A stretch of DNA of 24,192 nt from Triparma columacea. Its lineage: Eukaryota; Sar; Bolidophyceae; Parmales; Triparmaceae. The notes below the pieces were generated by a model. The model had not been told where the DNA came from, searched no databases, and saw only the letters and a program-made list of their open reading frames with translations. The stretch lies in the NCBI GenBank assembly GCA_030267965.1, contig BRYA01000216.1, positions 7,200 to 31,391 of the forward strand. The letters are read 5' to 3'. The position numbers were made by a program, and so were the translations under genes. This document shows positions 17,300 to 24,192 of this stretch, piece by piece (the stretch's first letter is position 1; each line of letters opens with the position of its first letter).

Positions 17300-18592
17300 T
17301 TAGAGAAACTCCAGAATTACTCTCCACAAAACTTTCGGCATCTTCTCACGTGCCTCAGTTGACCTTAGCGCCGCGAGGGCTTCAACTCCGTCCATTCGTT
17401 TCTGCTTCCTAGCCGACCTCCTGGGTGGATTCTCCACGTGATCCCAGCTTCCCTTGAGGCACAGCAGAGCGTTGACGCGTTCGATCACAGCGACATTGCG
17501 GTGCCACCTGTAATGGAGGAGGTCCGAGACAGTCGGCATGTTTTTATCAGCAGCGGCAGCGATTAGGGCAGTGCAGTTCAAGAAGCAGTCTTCACCGATG
17601 GAAACAGTAGGAGATAGAATGAGTTTCGTCAGGGCTACGCAATTTCTGAAGGCGGCAGGGCCAATCGACGTCACTCCGTCAGGGATTGTGATGTCCGTGA
17701 GGGAGGAGCATCCTTGGAAGGCGCGATTGTCAATCATCGTCACTCCGTCCGGGATGGTGATGGCTGTGAGGGAGGAGCATTCGTAGAAGGCGCCCTCGCC
17801 AATTGTCGTCACTCCATCTGGGATGGTGATGGCCGTGAGGGAGGAGCATTCGTAGAAGGCGCATTTGCCAATCGTTGTCACTGAGTCCGGGATTGTGATG
17901 GCCGTGAGGGAGAAGCATCCGTAGAAGGCGCCCTTGCTAATTGTCGTCACTCCCTCCGGGATTGTGATGGCTGTGAGGGAGGAGCATCCGAATAAGGCGT
18001 TTTTGCTAATCATCGTCACTCCGTCCGGGATGGTGATGGCAGTGAGGGAGGGGCATCCTGCGAAGGCGCCCTCGCCAATCATCGTCAATGAGTCCGGGAT
18101 GGTGATGGCCGTGAGGGAGGAGCATCTCAAGAAGGCGCCATTGTCAATCATCGTCACTCCGTCTGGGATGGTGATGGCTGCGAGGGAGGAGCATCCAGAG
18201 AAGGCGCCAACGCCAATTGTAGTCACTCCATCTGGGATGGTGATGGCCGTGAGGGAGGAGCATTCGTAGAAGGTGCCCTCACATATCGTCGTCACTCGGT
18301 CCGGGATGGTGATGGCCGTGAGGGAGGAGCATCTGGAGAAGGCGCCCCCGTGAATCATCGTCACTCTGTCAGGGATGGTAACGGCCGTGAGGGAGGAGCA
18401 TCCCAAGAAGGCGCAATTGCCAATTGTCGTCACACCATCTGGGATGGTAATGGCTGTGAGGGAGGAGCATCCCCAGAAGGTTTCAACGGCAATCGACGTC
18501 ACTCCTTCTGCAAAAGTCACTTCTGTGAGTTCACTATCGTCTTTGAAGCTCCCTGTCTCGCCTGTGCCATAGTATACTGCTGTTTGGGGCAT
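17300..18592 (-). CDS. BspA-type (LRR_5) leucine-rich repeat protein
   Basis: From Met at 18592 the product is 430 residues. Fourteen repeats of 23 residues run from about residue 21 to 341, with consensus SLTAITIPDGVTTIGEGAF and ending in a Cys-Ser pair. After these come about 90 residues ending KVLWRVILEFL, which resembles the tail seen in many algal LRR proteins. BspA-like repeats form a solenoid used for binding or adhesion; the partner is unknown. The start is uncertain: the frame is open upstream with an ATG at 18790 and a TTG at 18856. A further exon with a signal-peptide-like start at 18996 (MQFYFVVLLSLVSNS) could join in frame through a 35-base GTGAGA...TTACAG intron. If so the protein would be secreted. 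I keep the shortest model. Confidence 0.82.
   Translation of the reverse strand: MPQTAVYYGTGETGSFKDDSELTEVTFAEGVTSIAVETFWGCSSLTAITIPDGVTTIGNCAFLGCSSLTAVTIPDRVTMIHGGAFSRCSSLTAITIPDRVTTICEGTFYECSSLTAITIPDGVTTIGVGAFSGCSSLAAITIPDGVTMIDNGAFLRCSSLTAITIPDSLTMIGEGAFAGCPSLTAITIPDGVTMISKNALFGCSSLTAITIPEGVTTISKGAFYGCFSLTAITIPDSVTTIGKCAFYECSSLTAITIPDGVTTIGEGAFYECSSLTAITIPDGVTMIDNRAFQGCSSLTDITIPDGVTSIGPAAFRNCVALTKLILSPTVSIGEDCFLNCTALIAAAADKNMPTVSDLLHYRWHRNVAVIERVNALLCLKGSWDHVENPPRRSARKQKRMDGVEALAALRSTEAREKMPKVLWRVILEFL
17570..18532 (-). repeat. 69-base LRR repeat array, fourteen units
   Basis: Thirteen 69-base units and one 66-base unit encode the 23-residue LRRs. Neighbouring units share long identical runs such as gggatggtgatggc and gtgagggaggagcat on the plus strand, pointing to recent expansion. 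Antisense frames stay open through the array and are artefacts. Confidence 0.93.
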
Positions 18593-19357
18593 TTTGGGAA
18601 GGGGAGAGTCCTGGGGTTGAGAGGATCTTTTCACCCGTCTTTTCGGTAACAGTTGAAAGCCTAAACTATTTGATACTGATTCTCTACGACTTCCTACATT
18701 ATTGACGGGATAAGCAGGGTTAGTGTGGTGTGATTGACAATGAATGGGGAGAGGGATTGTGAGACCCTCAAGGATGCGTCGTTGCGGCATCAATAGCGGT
18801 TCTCTGCCCAATAGCAACCACAATATGACACTGCGAAACTCGGAAATAGGGCCCAAAGTAGTATTATCGTCTGTAAGACGGTAATAAGACAGGGGGAAAT
18901 CTCACGAATACTCGACCTCGATTGAAGGGGAAATAACTTGGTTCCTTGACATGAATTGGAGACTAAACTCAACAAAACGACAAAATAGAACTGCATAAAG
19001 CCTTAACAAGGGTCATAATTGTCATTGTTGTCCGCCTTACCTTTCTTTTGATAGATTTGTTTATTGCCCCTATTTCTCCCTCCACTAAGAGTGGGTCTGG
19101 CCAGACCTGTGTGTGTTTTCCCCCAGAAACTACGATTTACACAGCTCTCATCCGACTCAGAGGAGAGGGGGGTGTAAAAGCACGGGTTGTTTTGAAGAAT
19201 TGAACTTGACGCCATCAAATATTTCACATTTTTTACCCAATATTCTGACGTTTGTTTTCTTTACTTCGATCCTCCTATTGTCCCGTGTCCATCTAGATAA
19301 CGTCGATCGAATAGCCTCCGTAACGTTGAGCACACCTCTGTAATCTAGATAACGTTC
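18593..19357. other. Intergenic, up to 765 bases
   Basis: Contains the upstream region of the LRR gene, including the possible signal-peptide exon (18996 to about 18903), and the 3' flank of the coiled-coil gene. A minus frame from ATG 19215 to 19003 encodes about 70 residues with no domain and is not called. A 41-base segment at 19251-19291 repeats one at 17111-17152. Confidence 0.5.
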
Positions 19358-20907
19358 CTACCGAAGTACCTCTGCCTTCCCCTTGACTGCCAGTCTCTCC
19401 AGGTGTTTGTCCACCGCCAACAGGTTACCCTCCAGTGCCTCCCCCTTCCTGCTGTACCACTCCACGAACTCCCCCGCGAGTTCAGCCTTCCTCCCCGTAA
19501 CCTCAAGTTTAGACCTAGCCTCCCCGACCTCCCTCTTGAGCTTCTGGAATTCCCTTTTGCCTGCCTTCCCCTCCATGGCCGCTTGAACCCTCGCCATGGC
19601 CTCGCTGAGCATTCCCCTAGTCGTCGCGTTCCCCTCCACTCTCCTCAGCTCCCCCTTCGTTGCCGTCCCCCTCTCCAGGTCCGCTACCGCCTCCCTCGTC
19701 CCCTCCTGCGTTAGGGCAACGGAGTGGAGGGCAGCGTTCAGAGACTCAAGGGCCTCCCCCTGTCCCCCCACGACCGTCTCGACGCGCGTTAAGTCCTTCC
19801 TGTCTGCCTTGTCGTTCGTGACCACCATCCGGATACTTTCCACCATGGCCTTGAGGTTCTCAAAATCCACACCCCCAGCCTTGCCCTTCAAACCCTCGTT
19901 AATAAGGACCGTCCTGTCCTCGTTCTTTACGGCGACCTCCTCAACGAAGTTGAGCCTCCCGCCCTGTTCAACCGTAGATTTTTCGAGGTAGTCAATCCTA
20001 CTTAATAGCCCGTTAAGTTCCCTAGCCTTCTCCCTAACTATTTCAGCGTCAAGTCTAACGGCTTCAAAGTCCTGGTTGTCTACCTTACCCCTAATCTCCC
20101 CCTCCAAAACCTGCACCTTCCTAGACATGGAGGCAACGACGTCAACTGCCTTGTCCATCGTGGCACGGCTGGCGAGGGTGTCGCGGAGGGAGTCACTGGA
20201 AGTCCGAATGGAGAGTGATAGGGACTCCGAGAGGGCGGACAGATCAGCAGCGGATACCTGGGGGGAGGGGGGGGAGGGGGGGGGTAAGAGGGGGGAGGGG
20301 GGGGGGGGGGGCGAAAAGAAAAGAAAAGAAAAGAAAAGAAAAGAAGAGAGAGAGAGAGAAGTCGAGAGTTCGAGAGTTCGCTAGAGAGATATCACAATCT
20401 CACCTTACTAGATATAACGTCCATCGACCTAGCCAGCGCCCTCCTGTTGGCGTTAACGACGTATCCTATGCTCGACGTGTCCCTGCTCCCCAGCCTCGTG
20501 TCACCCTCAAGTCTTCTGACCCTATCGTCCAAGGACTTCAAAGATGCAGTCAGCGTCTTTGCGACGTTACTAAGCTCAGACCGGGAAACCGTGAGGGACT
20601 GGTGGTGCTGGAGAGCCTGGATCTGCTGCTGCTGGGAATTCACAGTGGCGACTAGGGTGTTTATTACACTGTTGGCACGATCGAAGGAGAGGAGCTTCTC
20701 GTTTCCTGTTGTGAGGCTTGGAGGGGATACAACCATCGGGATTGATGGGGCGGAAACGACGCTGCTGACGGGACGGTTGGGACTCAAATTCACAGGCTGC
20801 CGAGCCTTTATTTTCGAGGTAGGGATTTTTTGGGGAGGGAGAGGAGGGGGGGCGGGAGGGCGGGAGAGTTTCAGGTCCATCGACAGTGTACCGGACGATG
20901 TTGCCAT
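19358..20907 (-). CDS. Two-exon coiled-coil protein
   Basis: The family is not recognised. Exon 1 is 20907-20404 and ends AGTAAG|GTGAGA; exon 2 is 20257-19358 after CCCCAG; both junctions are phase 0; 467 residues. Residues 1-65 are Pro/Ser-rich and disordered-looking (RPPAPPPLPPQK). From about residue 70 to the end the sequence is continuous heptad-like helix with few Pro. A loose recurring element [GE]K-(A/V)-x(2-3)-(D/E/R)-F-(E/Q)-x-(L/V) appears in KVDNQDFEAV, KAGGVDFENL and KAGKREFQKL, suggesting internal periodicity. Such proteins are commonly cytoskeletal, centriolar or axonemal, but nothing here proves that. Confidence 0.78.
20261..20365. repeat. G-run plus GAAAA and GA microsatellites in an intron
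   Basis: Within the single intron (20403-20258) of the coiled-coil gene, the plus strand shows several G runs (the longest about twelve), six GAAAA units and a GA run. In the sense strand it reads CT, TTTTC, then C runs up to the CAG acceptor, a compound pyrimidine tract. Confidence 0.9.
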
Positions 20908-21343
20908 TGAAATTCCAAAATTTGCGTGATTCTGGCTGTTACTTTATTCAAAAGATTTCCTTTGAGTTCGTATTGAGGCCTTCCCACATTTTTCTCTTTG
21001 ACAAGGGTATGGGGGTGCTCTGCGGCTTTTTGTGCGGTATAAAAATTAGTTGAGGCGCCTCTGGCGCGTCGGGTCGATGTATCTTTGAGATCTTGCCCGG
21101 ATAACGTAAATATGGTTGATTCCATTCGGTAAAAACCTGAGTAATTACACCATGAAGAGGAAGGGGGGGGGGATTCCGCGTCTTCGCAAACGCACCAACT
21201 ACGCTTATGCAATTCCGTAGTCGTCTCGACCAACAAGAACTTGTTTCTTTAGTATTTTTGGTCCTAGGCACGTTAAATTACGAATCAACCCAAGAACTTT
21301 TTATTACACACAACCTCCTCCCCCCCCGTTCCCCAAAAACGCT
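20908..21343. other. Intergenic, 436 bases
   Basis: Lies upstream of the coiled-coil gene and downstream of eIF4A3 (both leftward). Two long minus-strand frames cross it but begin with GTG or TTG and encode nothing recognisable. A ten-base G run at about 21163-21172 may mark a 5' UTR intron by analogy with other genes here. Confidence 0.45.
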
Positions 21344-22865
21344 CTAGAGTATATCCTGCAGGTTCGCTGGAAGTTCCGCGATCTGCGTGTTGTAGTGCTG
21401 TTCAAGTTCCGTGAGTGTTTTAGTCTCGTCGGCCTTGACAAAGTTGATGGCCACCCCCTTCCTCCCGAACCTCCCGCTGCGGCCTATGCGGTGGATGTAG
21501 AGCTCCCTGTTCGTCGGGAGGTCGTAGGATATCACGAGGGATACTTGCTGGACGTCGATGCCTCGGCCCCAGAGGTCGGTGGCAATTAGGACGCGGGAGC
21601 TACCAGATCGGAAGTCTTCCATTACGCCGTCCCTCTCTTCTTGCTTGAGGCTTCCGTGCATGGCGGCGACAGTGAAGTTTTGCTCCTTCATCTTCTCGGC
21701 CAGCCACTCCACCTTCTGCTTGGTGTTGCAAAATATCACCGCCTGGGTTATGGTAAGGGTGTCGTAGAGATCAACGAGAGTGTCGAACTTCCACTCCTCC
21801 TTCTCCACCGCTATAAAGAACTGCTTAATTCCCTCGAGCGTCAGCTCGTCCCTCTTCACCAAGACCCTAACAGGGTCGTTCATGAACCGGTTGGTCATCT
21901 GGAGCACCTCCCCGGGGAGCGTGGCACTGACCAGGACCACCTGAGTGCTCGGGGGGAGGAACCTGTAGATGTCGTAAATCTGCTCCTTGAATCCCCTGCT
22001 GAGCATCTCGTCCGCCTCGTCGATGATAAGAGCCTTGAGCTTGAGGGTGCGAAGGTTCTGCCTTCGGATCATGTCAAAGACGCGGCCGGGGGTACCGGAA
22101 ACTATTTGAACACCGGAGTCGAGGGCTTTTATGTCCGCCCCGACACTCTTCCCCCCGATGCAGGCGTGGCACCTGCGGGGCGGCGAGCGAAGCGAGCCGT
22201 GGGGGGGATTGTGCGTGGGGGGGGATTGGGGGGGGGGGGGGGTTGGGGTGATGAGAGAAGGTAGATGAGAGGGGGAGGGTTGCGTAAGTGTGTTAAGAAA
22301 TGTGGGGCGCGCGTTTAACAACTTGTGGGGGCACGTGTTTACAACTTCCGGGCTCTGCTTCAAGTCCATTCTCACCTGACGTTCATGAAGTCCCCTATGT
22401 TCCCCACCACCTTGCTGGTCTGCTCCGCCAGCTCCCTAGTTGGGCTCACCACCAGAACCTGAGTCTCGTTCACGCTGGGGTTCAGCATCTGGAGGGCTGA
22501 GATGGAGAAGACGGCGGTCTTGCCGGTTCCGGACTGGGACTGGGCAATCACATCGCGACCCTGGATAATGGGCCTAATGGCACGCTGCTGAATAGCTGAA
22601 GGACGCTCAAAACCGTAAGCGTATATGCCCTGTTTGGTGTAATGTATTGGAGTGATGAATAAAGGTGAGAAGTATGAAGGAGAAAGATGACGGAGAAGGC
22701 ATAAAATGCATGAGTAAAGGAAAGGTGGAGTCGAGGATTGTAGCTTTTGGAGTATAATCTCACCTTTAACAAATCAGGCTTCAGATTCATCTCCTCGAAC
22801 GTGCTACATACTACCAAATCTCGGCTCTCACGGAACTGTGGTGGCTGATTATTACGATTTGACAT
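21344..22865 (-). CDS. EIF4A3: eIF4A3, DEAD-box RNA helicase of the exon junction complex
   Basis: Exons are 22865-22764, 22629-22376 and 22172-21344, phases 0 and 2, 394 residues, close to the family length of about 400. eIF4A3 clamps RNA as the core of the exon junction complex after splicing and works in nucleus and cytoplasm. Motifs: Q motif [10 protein letters not shown] (40-49), I SGTGKT (67-72), Ia PTRELA (97-102), Ib TPGR (146-149), II DEAD (170-173), III SAT (201-203), IV VIFCNTK (264-270), [11 protein letters not shown] (316-325), [10 protein letters not shown] (346-353). Residues that favour eIF4A3 over translation factor eIF4A are [27 protein letters not shown], the Trp in motif [14 protein letters not shown] and INFVK. 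Motif V has GRG where ARG is usual. Intron 2 (22375-22173) is full of C runs in the sense strand. The gene is divergent from the WKF gene at 23107. Confidence 0.95.
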
Positions 22866-23106
22866 TTTGAAGAAGGAATGGATTTGTTGGCTGCCTTCCA
22901 CCAAAAGGCTCATTTTGAACACGTACATTTGAGAAGATTTTGGAAGTCGTATATTGTACTTACGATAAATAAAGATAACTTCAATACCAACAAACACACT
23001 ATAAAACACTCAAACACACAAACAACCTTACAACCCACGAGACCAACCCTTCCTCAAACCCCAATCTCCCCATCTACCATCATCGTTAGCAACGTCTACG
23101 AAGAAA
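22866..23106. promoter_or_regulatory. Divergent intergenic region between eIF4A3 and the WKF gene
   Basis: 241 bases separate the two start codons. It is AT-rich near the middle, with C-rich sequence before the WKF start. Promoters for both must be here by orientation; no defined element was seen. Confidence 0.4.
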
Positions 23107-23703
23107 ATGGTGAAACGTAATATGCCCGCCCCGGTGCATAAGAAAAAGAACGTCGCCAAGCACGTATTAAAGGCTCAGGAAAAGAAGCTTGCCCTTGCTG
23201 CCGAGAGGAAGGCAAGTGGTGAGGATGTGGGTGAGGGGGTTCAGGAGGTCTTACAGGTCTCGAAGAAGAGGGCGAAGAAGTCGGCAAACAAGCACGTTAA
23301 GGCTCCCTCTGATGCGTCAAACTACCTCGTCCTATGGGACCTTAAAGCCAAGGGCACAGAGGGGCACGGTTGGAAGTTCAATAAGAACACACAGTCCTGG
23401 CTCCTTCGCCATATGTACAACGATGAGAAGGTCGGCAAGGTGGCATTCAAACTACTGCTTGCGTACATGGGTGGACTGCCTTCGAAAGCCAAGGATGGTA
23501 AGGTTGCGGAGGCTGCGACGCTGGTGAAGGACTACAAGGAGTGGGAGAAGTCCAACGTGGAGGGGGAGGAGGAGAAGGAGGGGGGGGAGGATTTGAGGTA
23601 CGACGGTAGCAACTGGGAGGCGATTGGGGGGAAACAAAAGAGGAAGGTATATAAGAGAGCGAGGCAAGTGTATCAGCTCGGGGAGGATAAGGAAGGGAAG
23701 TAG
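23107..23703 (+). CDS. WKF-domain protein, C7orf50-like, probable nucleolar factor
   Basis: Single exon, 198 residues. The N-terminus is very basic (HKKKNVAKHV, KKRAKKSANKHVK), as in nucleolar proteins. The WKF domain is at about 73-130: YLVLW, the signature GWKFNKNTQSWLLRHMY with WKF at 89-91, and the following LLLAYMGGL. The C-terminus is acidic, then basic (KQKRKVYKRARQVYQL). Human C7orf50 and fungal relatives share this domain and are linked to ribosome biogenesis; that role is transferred knowledge. The ATG in AAGAAAATGG is the first in frame. Its stop lies 62 bases from that of the convergent CRM gene. Confidence 0.9.
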   Translation: MVKRNMPAPVHKKKNVAKHVLKAQEKKLALAAERKASGEDVGEGVQEVLQVSKKRAKKSANKHVKAPSDASNYLVLWDLKAKGTEGHGWKFNKNTQSWLLRHMYNDEKVGKVAFKLLLAYMGGLPSKAKDGKVAEAATLVKDYKEWEKSNVEGEEEKEGGEDLRYDGSNWEAIGGKQKRKVYKRARQVYQLGEDKEGK

Positions 23704-23765
23704 AACATAGTTCAGCCAAGTTAGTTGTGGTTTCTAAAAGGGCTACCCTTTCTTTATCGTTTGAA

Positions 23766-24125
23766 TTAAACCCCCTCTCCGTCCTCCCCCTCTCCGTCCT
23801 CCCCCTCAACCCCGAGCCTGTAAAGCAGTACAGTATGTCCCACAACCTGCGCCACCTCCACCCCCTCCAGCAGCCCCTTAACCCTCTCCCCAATTTCCTT
23901 CGCCTCCTTCTTCTTGTTCCCGCAGTTCCTCATAAGCACGAGGGGGTTGTCTAGGAGCATCTTGTCCAGGCTGGCTAGGAACTGGGGCGTTAAGGTACCT
24001 GGGGTGTTAACCTCGGGCATGGTACCAAGGGACTTCAACCTGTTCGCGGTTGCGCGGAGCGAGCGCTTCTTAGAACCCGTGAGCACCTCTAGGTTTTTAC
24101 CTTTCGCTCTCCTATCCTTGATTGT
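23766..24125 (-). CDS. CRM/YhbY-domain RNA-binding protein, last exon only
   Basis: Partial. The exon starts after acceptor CTCCGCAG at 24126, in phase with the domain, so the 5' exon(s) lie beyond the window. Residues following the acceptor read IKDRRAKGKN, then the CRM domain: LTGSKKRSLRATANRLKSL, a central LTPQFLASLDKMLLDNPLV, and the ending VAQVVGHTVLLYRLG, which is the diagnostic GxTxxLYR strand. The usual GxxG loop region is altered (TMPEVNTPGTL). CRM domains bind RNA in 50S ribosome assembly (bacterial YhbY) and organelle group II intron splicing (plants), so plastid or mitochondrial RNA work is plausible. The C-terminal tail EGEDGEGEDGEGV comes from a 15-base tandem duplication at 23776-23805. 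An internal GTG at 24086 is not a convincing start. Confidence 0.78.
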   Translation of the reverse strand, partial: TIKDRRAKGKNLEVLTGSKKRSLRATANRLKSLGTMPEVNTPGTLTPQFLASLDKMLLDNPLVLMRNCGNKKKEAKEIGERVKGLLEGVEVAQVVGHTVLLYRLGVEGEDGEGEDGEGV

Positions 24126-24179
24126 CTGCGGAGTTGCGGAGTGGGGGGGATGGTTGAGATGGTTTCTGTGTGTGTGAAG

Positions 24180-24192
24180 GGGGGGGGGGGGG
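24180..24192. repeat. G run at the window end
   Basis: At least thirteen G on the plus strand, cut by the window boundary. In the sense direction of the CRM gene it is a C run in the intron before the 24126 acceptor. Such a run could also be why a sequence contig ended here. Confidence 0.75.

Noticed and set aside
17538..18572. Plus-strand ORFs antisense to the LRR array
   Set aside because: They are repeats of the 69-base unit read backwards, with no recognisable domain. The minus-strand frame gives a textbook LRR_5 protein.
19003..19215. 70-residue minus ORF from an ATG
   Set aside because: No recognisable domain or conservation cue; composition looks random. A donor-like AAAG|GTAAGG at its end was noted, but no convincing onward exon was found.
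20076..20655. Plus-strand ORFs rich in Gly, Lys and Glu
   Set aside because: They read through the purine microsatellite of an intron and antisense to coiled-coil exons.
20871..21271. Two overlapping minus ORFs between coiled-coil and eIF4A3 genes
   Set aside because: Begin with GTG or TTG, no domain; more likely 5' UTR or intron of the coiled-coil gene.

Overview
This is nuclear DNA from an intron-bearing eukaryote. Genes are closely packed on both strands. Introns are short (about 70 to 200 bases), with GTRAG donors and CAG/TAG acceptors, and many carry long C runs in the sense strand. The gene content (a six-helix cyclic-nucleotide-gated-type channel, ankyrin-MYND proteins, BspA-type leucine-rich repeats, a CRM-domain protein, a CobW-type GTPase, eIF4A3) and the overall style suggest a unicellular alga, most likely a stramenopile. 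That placement is inference; there is no rRNA or organelle gene here to settle it.

Layout. 1-1247 (-): 5' part of a single-pass membrane protein with four 38-residue repeats. 1718-3080 (-): four-exon protein with repeated R-R-x-S motifs, divergent from 3270-7369 (+), a five-exon cation channel with a cyclic-nucleotide-binding domain. 7510-9664 (-): four-exon CobW/COG0523 GTPase, convergent with the channel. 9888-10847 and 12455-14020 (+): two related C2H2 zinc-finger proteins with 6 and 12 fingers, flanking an orphan Ser/Thr/Pro-rich ORF (11132-12322). 14436-15575 and 15866-17056 (+): tandemly duplicated ankyrin-MYND genes. 17300-18592 (-): 14-repeat BspA-type LRR protein. 19358-20907 (-): two-exon coiled-coil protein. 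21344-22865 (-): three-exon eIF4A3 DEAD-box helicase. 23107-23703 (+): WKF-domain protein (C7orf50 type). 23766-24125 (-): last exon of a CRM/YhbY RNA-binding protein.

The recurring theme is protein-coding tandem repetition kept in frame: units of 114, 96 and 69 bases in four genes. The most striking case is the zinc-finger pair. Their finger scaffolds and linkers are almost invariant, while variation is concentrated at the helix positions expected to touch DNA. The second notable unit is the divergent pair at 1718-7369, where both products carry several basophilic-kinase R-R-x-S sites and the channel binds cyclic nucleotide. The right end (eIF4A3, WKF, CRM) is an ordinary RNA and ribosome-related housekeeping neighbourhood. 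Exon structures were built by hand from reading frame, phase and splice consensus; transcripts would confirm them.
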